From Burkholderiaceae bacterium (lineage in GTDB: Bacteria > Pseudomonadota > Gammaproteobacteria > Burkholderiales > Burkholderiaceae): 55,500 bases of DNA. Location of the stretch: positions 1 to 55,500 of the forward strand of contig JAHFQJ010000013.1 of the NCBI GenBank assembly GCA_023266335.1. The letters are read 5' to 3'. Of this stretch, positions 1-8,745 are shown piece after piece; the stretch's first letter is position 1; each line of letters opens with the position of its first letter. The translations under genes and the position numbers were made by a program. A model generated the notes under the pieces. It made no database searches, had not been told where the DNA came from, and saw nothing but the letters and a program-made list of their open reading frames with translations.

Positions 1-302
1 ATTAATGAAGATTGAAAAGTATTATTAATTCTTTGCTGTGTAATAATGCTATTATCTACAGTATTTTTTACTATCCACTCATTATTTAACCATTCAATTG
101 AAGTATTGGCACGCATAGAAATTGCATTTTGCCTCGCTGTTTTAAATATGCTTAAAGCCTGACTAGCGTTAGATTGATCTACTTGAGTATTATAAACACT
201 AACTAATGATGGCACAGTCATAGTAGATAATATACCCAATATACCTACCGTCATCATTAGCTCAAGAAGCGTAAAACCTGTTGCTGCAATATTTTTTTTC
301 AT
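1..302 (-). CDS. FimT/GspH-like type IV minor pseudopilin (3' end cut off by window edge)
   Basis: Reading the minus strand from the ATG at 302 gives a short leader MKKNIAATG followed by FTLLELMMTVGILGILSTM, the class III prepilin signature: Gly before the cleavage site, Phe at +1, Glu at +5 and a hydrophobic N-terminal helix. The next stretch (VPSLVSVYNTQVDQSN, then residues resembling the 'A..ARxxAISMR' segment of FimT/GspH) supports a minor pseudopilin that would help initiate pilus assembly in the inner membrane. It is the last visible gene of the pilin run that starts at 3063 and begins two bases after the stop of the pilE-like gene. About 100 codons are present and the C-terminus lies outside the window, so the family call rests on the N-terminal half only. 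Confidence 0.8.
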   Translation of the reverse strand, partial: MKKNIAATGFTLLELMMTVGILGILSTMTVPSLVSVYNTQVDQSNASQALSIFKTARQNAISMRANTSIEWLNNEWIVKNTVDNSIITQQRINNTFQSSL

Positions 303-304
303 AT

Positions 305-757
305 TTACCTGCTATTTGCCCAACATTCAGTTGTTTTATCTGCTCCGCCAGTATCTTTGGCTGTTTGAACTTCATTAGAATTTAATGTAATTACTGAGCA
401 TAATGTTTCTTTATTGGTCAATGTAGAATTAGGAGTCATAGTCAAAGTTACAACTTCTGAAACTAAGCTGTAGGATATATTATAACCAAGAATACTATTT
501 CCAGTATTTGTTTTATCCAAATACCCAGCTACTGTCCCTGCTGATATTTGAGAAGCTGCCGGATAGGTTAAGTTTCTAGTTTTAAACTGTTCTATAGCTA
601 ACATATTAGTCTGTAATACCGCTAAGCCTTGAGCTCTGTTGCTTCGTAGTACATAATTTTGATAATTTGGAATAGCTATAGTAGCAATAATAGCCACAAT
701 TCCAAGTACAATCATAACTTCAATTAATGTGAAACCTTTGTATTTTATTTTATACAT
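305..757 (-). CDS. pilE: PilE-like type IV pilin subunit / minor pilin
   Basis: The ATG at 757 gives MYKIKYKGFTLIEVMIVLGI, a seven-residue leader and prepilin cleavage motif G/FTLIE with Glu at +5, followed by NYQNYVLRSNRAQ, the usual end of the alpha-1N helix. A longer open frame runs upstream to 910 but would place some 50 residues before the leader; the ATG at 757 has an AGAGAA ribosome site just upstream, so it is preferred. Two Cys near the C-terminus (LCSVI and TECWA) fit the disulfide-bounded D-region. At 150 residues it matches PilE/ComP-type minor pilins that prime pilus assembly or DNA uptake. It follows pilX by only 10 bases, where many relatives carry pilY1. Confidence 0.85.
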   Translation of the reverse strand: MYKIKYKGFTLIEVMIVLGIVAIIATIAIPNYQNYVLRSNRAQGLAVLQTNMLAIEQFKTRNLTYPAASQISAGTVAGYLDKTNTGNSILGYNISYSLVSEVVTLTMTPNSTLTNKETLCSVITLNSNEVQTAKDTGGADKTTECWANSR

Positions 758-767
758 ATGTTCTCTT

Positions 768-1448
768 TTATCTGTTATAGGTTGATGTTTCTGAAAAATT
801 TCTAGTATAACTTGCATTACTACCGTAACTGCATTTTGATATTCCCTCATAAACCCTATACACTTCTTGAATTTTAGTAAAAACATTAGGATTATATTTG
901 CCATAACCAACCGCAGTTATTCTATATTGCCATTCATTGTTTCCAGAATCTCCCAAAGCCAACTTTACCTGTATTGACTCTATAATATATCTAGGATCTC
1001 TTACAGAACCAAATAATCCATTTCCTATAGAGCTTCTGCCGGAAAATTGACCATATGATGCAAAATCCGTTGATGTAGTTGATAAATGCATATCATCCCA
1101 ATATTTTGGAGCTGTATCATCATTTATATAGCCGCACAATCCTTCAGAACATTTATCTTCTTCCACATTTAAAGAGCTATCATTATAAAATCCCCTGCCG
1201 TCATTTTTTGTAGTGCCATTTATTTTTTTAGTACATAAAATATCATCTCTGGCATCCATTAATGCAAGTTCTGCCATTTTTTTTGAAATACTTCTATCGG
1301 TTTGATTTCTGCCTAAAGTTTCATCCATTAAAGAAATTTTTACAGAAACAGAAGAAATCAAAGCAATAATAACAAAAACTATTAATACTAGGGGTAAAGC
1401 AAAACCATAATTTATAGGTTTTATATTTTTATATTTTATTGATTTCAT
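768..1448 (-). CDS. pilX: PilX-type minor pilin
   Basis: The 226-residue product starts with a 15-residue leader and then GFALPLVLIVFVIIALIS, a pilin-like hydrophobic helix that lacks the Glu at +5. Lack of this Glu is typical of PilX/GspK proteins, which sit at the pilus tip. The C-terminal part has a pattern seen in PilX (WQYRITAVGYG, then a strand ending IQEVYRVYEG). Several Cys in the middle region could make disulfides. It lies between pilW and pilE in one transcription unit, and an AAGG ribosome site precedes the ATG. The family call rests on gene order as much as on sequence, since PilX proteins are poorly conserved. Confidence 0.8.
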   Translation of the reverse strand: MKSIKYKNIKPINYGFALPLVLIVFVIIALISSVSVKISLMDETLGRNQTDRSISKKMAELALMDARDDILCTKKINGTTKNDGRGFYNDSSLNVEEDKCSEGLCGYINDDTAPKYWDDMHLSTTSTDFASYGQFSGRSSIGNGLFGSVRDPRYIIESIQVKLALGDSGNNEWQYRITAVGYGKYNPNVFTKIQEVYRVYEGISKCSYGSNASYTRNFSETSTYNR

Positions 1449-1498
1449 ACATTACCTTAAATTTTATATATGTGTAGTTTATATTGAACACACAAAAT

Positions 1499-2446
1499 CT
1501 AGTATTTATCATTATTTCTTAAAAATACTGTCTTTTTAATTATTCGAGTATTTTTTAATAAACTTGAACTAACCGATACTGTTACATCTTTTGCTATATT
1601 ATCATTTACGCTATTATTTGGCGCCAAATTAAAATGTTGTGTTGTAGTTGTTTCTTGTGCTACATTAACTGACTGCCCTGTTTGACTAGACACTAATAAA
1701 GAAATATTAACAGCACATATTTTAGACCAATCCGTAATTTCTGATGCCGTTTTCCAAGAATTGCTGCTACCGATTGAATCAACACCACATCCATTTGTAC
1801 TGTTTTTAACTGCATAAAATATTTGCATATTTTTAACACCAGATGCAACTTTAACTGGAGTTAAAAATCCGGAATAACTTTCTGTGCCTAATGACATATC
1901 TTTTGTTTTAATATTAGTGCTGCAGGTTAAACTATCGTTTGCAGCTGTAAATTTTTGATATACACTCTTTTTAAGAGTCCCAGAGTTTACAGGCATAGAT
2001 GCTCCTGTACAATCAATCATATCATTAGCTATATCCGCAGAACTTACTTCAACTGTGAATGTATCACTTCCATTAGAAGTTGTTGTATTCAATGTAGTAT
2101 TTTCTAATCCAATACTTGGAGTAATCGGCAAACTAATTGCCATATAGCTTTCATTAGGATTGAATCTCTGATCCCCATATTCTATAAAACTAGCATGCTT
2201 AATTGAACTCTCTATACGATCAAGTGCAATAAATACACTGTCTCTAATTTCACTGACGCTATTTTGAGAATTTTGTGTGCTGCGTATGCCATAATAAACA
2301 GAACCAACCCCAATTGCTAAAATAGAACTTATGACAAGAGATATGAGCAACTCTAACAAAGTAAAGCCATTTTGCCTAAACAAGCATATATTCAGCAATA
2401 CTTTTCTTTTATTTAATAAAAATAATATACCATGTTTATTTTGCAT
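1499..2446 (-). CDS. pilW: PilW-type minor pilin
   Basis: Residues 27-45 read GFTLLELLISLVISSILAI, a prepilin cleavage site with Glu at +5, followed by a long mature domain. The leader of 26 residues is longer than usual; the ATG at 2446 is nevertheless supported by an AGGAAA site nearby. The sequence after the helix (SVSEIRDSVFIALDRIESSIKHA cut short here) resembles PilW/GspJ, where the segment marks removal of low-complexity DNA-like repeats. Four Cys could form disulfides. PilW forms part of the initiating minor-pilin complex in the inner membrane and pilus tip. It sits between pilV and pilX, the standard order. Confidence 0.85.
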   Translation of the reverse strand: MQNKHGILFLLNKRKVLLNICLFRQNGFTLLELLISLVISSILAIGVGSVYYGIRSTQNSQNSVSEIRDSVFIALDRIESSIKHASFIEYGDQRFNPNESYMAISLPITPSIGLENTTLNTTTSNGSDTFTVEVSSADIANDMIDCTGASMPVNSGTLKKSVYQKFTAANDSLTCSTNIKTKDMSLGTESYSGFLTPVKVASGVKNMQIFYAVKNSTNGCGVDSIGSSNSWKTASEITDWSKICAVNISLLVSSQTGQSVNVAQETTTTQHFNLAPNNSVNDNIAKDVTVSVSSSLLKNTRIIKKTVFLRNNDKY

Positions 2447-2511
2447 TTATTTTCCTACATATTCCTTATGTATAATTTTTTATTCTTCTACACAACTTGT
2501 AATTTACTCAA

Positions 2512-3063
2512 CTACATACTAACTTGTGTTACATATCTGCCTGTAACACTTGTATTAGTATCTTTAGCTTTTCCAATAATTTTTTGTTTCCACTGTATAT
2601 CAACAAAAATAAACTTTGTATTATCTGTATAAGATCCACATGTGGAACTTGCACTATCTTTTCTGCAAACATTCACGCTTATTAAATCATTACCTAATAA
2701 CTTAGAAAGTTGCCCATTCCACTCTTGCCTGCTTGCCTGACCAACTGCACATCTGTTTTTACTTACATCATCACTAAACGAAGCACAACTAGAGCCATCT
2801 AAAAAAGAATTTTTAGCAATATTACTTTCATCAATAGAAGAACTGCCCCCTGATGCATTTAACATAAAAAAGCGTTCAAATAAATCATCAGCTAAAATGG
2901 AAATATTTGCTTGGCTTTCACTGCTTTGGGTTGATTTTAAAGAATTACCTATCATTTTAGAGACGCCAACTAAACCTATAGTAAAAACTATTATTGCAAC
3001 TAATGCTTCAATCAAACCAATCCCTAAACGTTTTTTTATTCTTAACGATTGACTTTGTTTCAT
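2512..3063 (-). CDS. pilV: PilV-type minor pilin
   Basis: This 183-residue protein opens the minor pilin operon. After a 14-residue basic leader it has GLIEALVAIIVFTIGLVGVS, with Glu at +5 of the mature protein, but the residue after the cleavage Gly is Ile rather than Phe (GIGLIE). The downstream segment QANISILADDLFERFF resembles the 'A.ALA.dm.dRmR' stretch of PilV. Four or more Cys lie in the second half. PilV is thought to act with PilW, PilX, PilE and FimT in priming pilus assembly. No convincing Shine-Dalgarno site is visible before the ATG, and the 300-base gap upstream should hold the operon promoter. Confidence 0.82.
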   Translation of the reverse strand: MKQSQSLRIKKRLGIGLIEALVAIIVFTIGLVGVSKMIGNSLKSTQSSESQANISILADDLFERFFMLNASGGSSSIDESNIAKNSFLDGSSCASFSDDVSKNRCAVGQASRQEWNGQLSKLLGNDLISVNVCRKDSASSTCGSYTDNTKFIFVDIQWKQKIIGKAKDTNTSVTGRYVTQVSM

Positions 3064-3366
3064 TTTTTGATTTTTTTAAATGGTTGATAACATTTGTATA
3101 TGTTTTTATAACACACACATTACATCTATAGTATCATTATAGCATTTTATTATTTTTTGATAAGTAATACTAAATAAAATATGCATAAATAACACAAGGG
3201 TTATCCCTAGCTAATTGATATATATTTGTGTATACAGAAATGAAATAGTTGCATATTACATAATTTATAATTAATTTATAATTTTTACTTTGATTTTTAA
3301 ATTTTATATATTATAATTTTCTACTGCAAAAAATAGAGTTACCTATGACCGCAAAAGCAAAACAGT
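3064..3366. other. A+T-rich intergenic gap between divergent pilV and PAP2 genes
   Basis: This 303-base gap separates two divergent genes and must carry promoters for both, but it is so A+T-rich that no single -35/-10 pair stands out. A nine-codon ATG frame (MTAKAKQYA) from about 3345 overlaps the PAP2 start; it could be a leader peptide or chance. I see no RNA gene or repeat here. Confidence 0.5.
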
Positions 3367-4131
3367 ATGCATAAATTTATTAAAGCACATGCATTCATAG
3401 CAATATTTATCTTAATTGGTATGACCGGATTATTAATATTTAATCTCTTTCCAGAAATAGATATAATATGTGCTAATTATTTTTATAGTCCGCATCTTTC
3501 ATTTTATTTAAAACATAATTGGTGGCTTGAAAATTTTATACACATTTATATAAAATATAGCATTATATTATTTGTAATATTAATTTATATTGTAATTTTT
3601 TATAAAAAATATCTGCTTAAATATATTCCTAAATATCATTTAGGAACAAATCATATATCTACAAACCAAAGATGTAAGCCTGATCACAATAATCTTAACT
3701 TCATCAAAAACATAAATTCAAGAGTGATGATTATAAGCTTAATTACCACTATTTTAATACCGATAACTATATCAATATTAAAAAGATTTTCTTCTCATTC
3801 CTGCCCTTGGGATTTATTAATATACGCCGGCGGGCAAAAATTAATAGAATGGTGGGAATATGCACCGAATGTATCTGGAAAATGCTTCCCAGCCGGTCAT
3901 GCAGCTACTGGGCTTTGTATTATGGGTATTAGCATAATTTTTTATGCTCAAAATAATATTAAATACACTAGATGTTTTTATATTTTAGGAATTGCAGCTG
4001 GATTAATATTAGGAATAGCCCAGCAAGCTAGAGGAGCGCATTTTTTATCTCATACATTAGCAAGCGTATATATAGCATGTTCAATAACAAACATAGGTAT
4101 TTACATAGCAAAAAAATATGCACTCAAATAA
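3367..4131 (+). CDS. PAP2-family membrane phosphatase
   Basis: The 254-residue protein has about five membrane segments and the three PAP2 signatures: KRFSSHSCPWDL (residues 139-150), CFPAGHAATG (173-182, catalytic His178) and ARGAHFLSHTLAS (221-233, Arg222 and His229). The CPWDL and HFLSH wording matches the subgroup of PAP2 phosphatases found in Gram-negative bacteria that is related to lipid A and undecaprenyl-pyrophosphate phosphatases. In that subgroup the Asp of the third motif is often replaced, as here by Ser. It would act at the periplasmic face of the inner membrane on a lipid phosphate; the actual substrate cannot be told. No good ribosome site precedes the ATG at 3367. The gene stands alone upstream of obgE. 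Confidence 0.82.
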   Translation: MHKFIKAHAFIAIFILIGMTGLLIFNLFPEIDIICANYFYSPHLSFYLKHNWWLENFIHIYIKYSIILFVILIYIVIFYKKYLLKYIPKYHLGTNHISTNQRCKPDHNNLNFIKNINSRVMIISLITTILIPITISILKRFSSHSCPWDLLIYAGGQKLIEWWEYAPNVSGKCFPAGHAATGLCIMGISIIFYAQNNIKYTRCFYILGIAAGLILGIAQQARGAHFLSHTLASVYIACSITNIGIYIAKKYALK

Positions 4132-4278
4132 TTTATTCTGCTATAATAAACCGAATGTTTATATTATCTAAAATATAATAATATTTGAGCTTGATAATTC
4201 ATGACTTTATTGATTCTAAAAATTAGTCATTATAAATATTTTACGAATCTAATTCTCACATCAAAAATATACCTATAA

Positions 4279-5406
<1,128 letters not shown>

Positions 5407-5422
5407 ATAGTGAAATAAAAAT

Positions 5423-5965
5423 ATGAATACAATTCTTGAATTACTTCCTCTAATTATTTTTATAATAGCCTATAAATTAAAAGGAATTTACATAGCTACA
5501 GCTTTGCTAATGCTTGCAACCTTGGCTCAAAGTATTGTCTTATACGTTAAAAATAAGCATTTAAACACCATGCAATGGCTAACTTTGGGATTAGTATTAA
5601 TTTTTGGTACAGCAACTTTAGTATTTCATGATGAAAAATTTATAAAAATTAAGCCAACCGTCCTATATTGGTTATTTGCAATTGCTCTAGAGGTAAGCTG
5701 GAGATATTATAAAAAAAATTTAGCTGAAAGATTATTTAGAGGAATATTAGAAAAAAATCAGATTTATATTACCAAACAAGAAATATGGACTAAAACTCAC
5801 CATTTTAGTGCAGCATTTTTTTGGGCATTAGGGCTAATCAATTTAGTTTTGGCATATAACTATAGCCTTGATACTTGGGTGAACTTTAAAACATTCGGCT
5901 TTCCGGTTTTAACTATGATTGGTTTAGGTGCTTTAATGTCATGGCTATTTAAGCATAAAAAATAA
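5423..5965 (+). CDS. yciB: YciB/IspZ inner-membrane septation protein A
   Basis: This 180-residue protein is almost all membrane helix (five segments) and follows the YciB pattern: LLPLIIFIIAYKLKGIYIAT at the start, the central TLVFHDEKFIKIKPTVLYW and the C-terminal half with RLFRGIL and WALGLINLVLAY. YciB affects cell-envelope synthesis and septation in enterobacteria and is conserved across proteobacteria. Length is typical. It lies 16 bases after obgE, so the two may be cotranscribed, and it is followed at 16 bases by a decayed gene that has its own strong ribosome site. Confidence 0.93.
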   Translation: MNTILELLPLIIFIIAYKLKGIYIATALLMLATLAQSIVLYVKNKHLNTMQWLTLGLVLIFGTATLVFHDEKFIKIKPTVLYWLFAIALEVSWRYYKKNLAERLFRGILEKNQIYITKQEIWTKTHHFSAAFFWALGLINLVLAYNYSLDTWVNFKTFGFPVLTMIGLGALMSWLFKHKK

Positions 5966-5981
5966 AGAGGGAGCTAAATTT

Positions 5982-6570
5982 ATGACTAAACTTGTATTAA
6001 AATTAAATTGCCCCAGCATCTAGAGGAACTCTTGCTGGTAAACTTATACCGGATTGTTTACACATATTACCTCACTCTTATATCACCTTTAGTAAGAAGA
6101 AATAATCAAGGAAAAGAAACTGAGTTATTTCAGGTTCAGGGAATACATTTTACACCAACGCAATTTTCTGAATTAGAACCATTATTACAGGCTATACCAA
6201 CAGATGATAGATTAGTTGCTTGCGACTCAAGGTTAAGACAAGTATCTGATAGCAAAACTACCAAATCTTTTGAAGATAATCCTGCAAACTTAGAAACATT
6301 AAAAAATAATAAAGATGCAGCTATAGAAAAATTAAATGCAAAAAATTTAATGTATAATAAATTTCTGAATGGAAATGAGCCGCAGCGTAACTGTACTGTA
6401 ATTCTGTAGCCTCTACTATCAGTGTTGCTTTAGCGGGAGAAACTGCAGCTCAGCAATCATTCACTAATAATAGTGTTACTTCTATATTACCAGATTTATT
6501 TATACCTGTGCATAAAATTAAGAATTCTAATGATTTACAAAAACTAGGATTTCATAATTTAAATATTTAA
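5982..6570 (+). pseudogene. Frameshifted gene of unknown function (four reading-frame pieces)
   Basis: A strong ribosome site (AGAGGGAG) precedes the ATG at 5982, but the frame closes after 13 codons. Coding character then continues in other frames: PASRGTLAGKLIPDCLHILP up to about 6110, then NNQGKETELFQVQGIHF through to 6406, then ASTISVALAGETAAQQSF through to a stop at 6568-6570. The first shift falls at a run of four C (around 6011-6014). Read together the pieces make a protein of roughly 190 residues that I do not recognise. The single long frame 6008-6409 with a TTG start is therefore only a fragment. The stop region overlaps the convergent zinc-ribbon/HTH ORF. Sequencing errors in homopolymers are an alternative to true decay. 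Confidence 0.72.
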
Positions 6571-6924
6571 CATGATTTTATAGCTATTTTCTATGCTATC
6601 ATCTTTTTGATTATTTTTAATAATTTTTATATTACTTGGATTAAGCATTGACTTCATGATTAATTCTTGTAATATATTTTGTGATGATTTTATCCAGCGG
6701 AAAACTGAAGTAGAACTTACTTTCAATGTTTTTGCTATACTGCGTAAGCTTTCTCCATTTTGAGCTAAATACAAGGCTTGTATTTTAATTTCAAGCTCAC
6801 ATTTTTCCCGGTGCACTTCTTCCAACTGCGTTCTCTTACACATTTTACACATATAACGCTGAATTTTATGAATAAATCCAGCTTTGACTAATTTATTTGC
6901 ATGACAAAATTTACAATTTTCCAT
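6559..6924 (-). mobile_element. IS1-type transposase N-terminal part (zinc ribbon plus HTH), probably a remnant
   Basis: The 121-residue ORF starts with a zinc ribbon, CKFCHANKLVKAGF then QRYMCKMCKRTQ, followed by a helix-turn-helix that includes GESLRSIAKTLKVSSTSVFR, SIAKTLKVSSTSVFRWIK being a classical recognition-helix pattern. This layout matches InsA-like or IS1-family N-terminal DNA-binding domains. No DDE catalytic domain follows: the frame ends after about 30 further residues of low-complexity Asn/Lys sequence, and I see no terminal inverted repeats or target duplication nearby. It may be an insertion-sequence fragment or a domesticated DNA-binding protein. It sits in the decay zone between a frameshifted gene and bamD, which favours a remnant. 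Confidence 0.65.
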
Positions 6925-7045
6925 ATAGCTAATCCCTATTTCCTATCATCGCTATTGTACTCAAAAATTTACTAGCTATAAAATACGCTACTTGCGTAAA
7001 TCTTTTTCATACGCCTAAATGAAAAAAAATAAATAAAAATATTTG

Positions 7046-7870
7046 TTACTTACCAGCAGGTATTATTTTTTTTAATTCTTGTCTATCCTTTTTATCTAAA
7101 AATTTGCTGTTGGGGAAATTTTTGAGCAAGGTTGCGTACGCATTGTCTTTTAAATCTTTTATACCTAAAACATCATAGCTTTTAAAAATAATAAACAAAG
7201 ATTCTTCAATTGCAGGAGCTCTTTCATATTCTTTTATAACTTGCTCTGCTCTGTTTGCAGCAGCTAAATAAGCACCTCTTTGATAATAATATCTTGCAAT
7301 TAACATATCATGCGTTGCTAAAGAATTTACGATAAAACGCATTCTGTCTAAAGCATCCGGAGTATATTTACTTTTTGGAAAACGTTCTACTAAAGCCTTA
7401 AAAGCAGTGTAAGAAGTTTTCATGCTTTGAGGGTCACGCTCGCTATAGCTCGACTCTGCAAATCTTCCAAATAAACCTAAATCATCATTAAAATAAATTA
7501 ATCCTCTTAGGTAATAAGCATAATCAACTTGATCATCATTTGGATATAATTCAATAAATCTTTCAGCTGCTTGAGATGCAGCTTGTTTTTCACCGCCTTT
7601 ATAATAAGAATATGAAACATTTAACAAAGCTTGTTTAGCTAATTTATTTAATGGGAAACGCCCTTCAAATAATTCAAAATACTTAGCTGAAGTATTATAA
7701 TCTTTATCTTTTAAGGATTCTTGACCATTTTCATATAATTTTTTCTCACTCCATGATAACGTTTCATCATACTTATCTGGTAATATTGAGCATGCACTTA
7801 CACTAGCAGCAAATGTGGCATAAAATAATATTTTAATTGCCCGATTTATATTGATAAATTTTAAAATCAT
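7046..7870 (-). CDS. bamD: BamD (ComL) outer-membrane assembly lipoprotein
   Basis: The 274-residue product has a lipoprotein signal with lipobox SVSAC (Cys27), then a tandem of TPR-like helix pairs. The text follows BamD closely: LYENGQESLKDKDYNTSAKYF, GRFPLNKLAKQALLNVSYSY (split here), AAERFIELYPNDDQVDYAYY, the RDPQSMKTSYTAFKALVERF segment and RFPKSKYTPDALDRM. BamD anchors to the inner leaflet of the outer membrane and, with BamA, inserts beta-barrel proteins; it is essential in most Gram-negatives. The gene is monocistronic here. It is intact while sequences on both sides have decayed, in line with its essential role. Confidence 0.95.
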   Translation of the reverse strand: MILKFININRAIKILFYATFAASVSACSILPDKYDETLSWSEKKLYENGQESLKDKDYNTSAKYFELFEGRFPLNKLAKQALLNVSYSYYKGGEKQAASQAAERFIELYPNDDQVDYAYYLRGLIYFNDDLGLFGRFAESSYSERDPQSMKTSYTAFKALVERFPKSKYTPDALDRMRFIVNSLATHDMLIARYYYQRGAYLAAANRAEQVIKEYERAPAIEESLFIIFKSYDVLGIKDLKDNAYATLLKNFPNSKFLDKKDRQELKKIIPAGK

Positions 7871-8025
7871 ACTAAACAGCCTTAGCTATATGAATATTAT
7901 GATTATATCCATAATAGTGCGGTTTTACAATTCATAAATTGCAAAATAAGATTAAGTTCAAATTCTATTTTTTTTAAGTCTGAGCTGAAGTTTGAGCCTA
8001 GTTTTGGCAAGGATACCTTAATATA

Positions 8026-8334
8026 CTATTCATCATTAATATGCTCTGAACTATTTTTTTGCTTATGAAGTTTTCTAGTGACCTGTTGTAAGTCTGATAA
8101 TAATTCATCGCTAGCTTCTTTTTAAATATATTTCAAAACTGACATATTGACTAAGTTCGCCATCACAGATATTTGACCATCTATGTACAAAGCCAGTGCG
8201 TGATTCTGAAAATAAAAAGCTTATACTATCCCAGTATGCCTTTCATCAATATAATCTCTTAAAACTTCTTTTAAACACCATTTAATAAAATACGTACGTA
8301 CAAACTCTCTGATGATATCAGTTTTTACTCCCAT
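8026..8334 (-). pseudogene. Frameshifted small gene of unknown function
   Basis: The minus strand from the ATG at 8334 (AAGG-type ribosome site upstream) reads MGVKTDIIREFVRTYFIKWC and continues to about 8228, where the frame breaks. Adding one G in the GGG run restores DSISFLFSESRTGFVHRWSN. A second break at an A5 run near 8120 needs one more base to reach EASDELLSDLQQVTRKLH and a stop at 8026-8028. Both breaks are single-base losses in homopolymers, so this is either a young pseudogene or an assembly artefact. Repaired, it would encode about 103 residues with charged, helical character. I do not recognise the family. Confidence 0.6.
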
Positions 8335-8378
8335 ATTCTAACCTTAACCTTTCATTTTAAATATTTAAATTCTATTAT

Positions 8379-8561
8379 CTAGTTATTGGCTATAATAGAG
8401 TTGATAGTCTCTATTTGAGTTTCTTTAAGCATATTATGTTTTCCGTTGCTGGCTAATAAACTCTTAAGCGGAGTTTTTACATCCGAATTGCTTAATTTAA
8501 GATCGCTAAGTTCTTGTATTTTTGATAAATATAAATCAACATTATTGTGAAAATTTTCCAT
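8379..8561 (-). CDS. Short ORF of unknown function, possible 3' remnant of a longer gene
   Basis: A 60-codon ATG frame lies just downstream of clpA. Protein-like sequence continues in the same frame well upstream of this ATG (for example NKSDFNFHQGWLENK) to a TAG at 8709-8711, yet that extension contains no ATG, GTG or TTG start. This suggests the 3' end of a gene whose 5' part is gone, or a gene with an unrecognised start. The residues are polar and helical (VDLYLSKIQELSDLKL) with no motif that I can name. It adjoins the frameshifted gene at 8026-8334 and the two could be parts of one decayed locus. Confidence 0.35.
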   Translation of the reverse strand: MENFHNNVDLYLSKIQELSDLKLSNSDVKTPLKSLLASNGKHNMLKETQIETINSIIANN

Positions 8562-8745
8562 TACTTCTGGGTTACTTTTATTTTCTAGCCAGCCTTGATG
8601 AAAATTAAAATCACTTTTATTAAAAACATTTTGCTTAATAATTGAATCACTGTCTAAATTAAATATATTTAATTTAATATCAAAAAATAGTATACTTGCT
8701 AAAATATACTATTTAATAATAATCAATTTCTCAATACTAACCTAG

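Noticed and set aside
758-910. 51-residue N-terminal extension of the pilE-like protein
   Set aside because: It overlaps pilX in another frame, and the prepilin leader must be short; the ATG at 757 fits.
3345-3374. Nine-codon ATG frame (MTAKAKQYA) overlapping the start of the PAP2 gene, possible leader peptide
   Set aside because: No regulatory residues, no attenuator structure after it; short frames like this arise often by chance.
6008-6409. 133-codon ORF with TTG start taken as a complete gene
   Set aside because: Coding character extends beyond both ends in other frames, and a strong ribosome site points to the ATG at 5982; it is a piece of a frameshifted gene.
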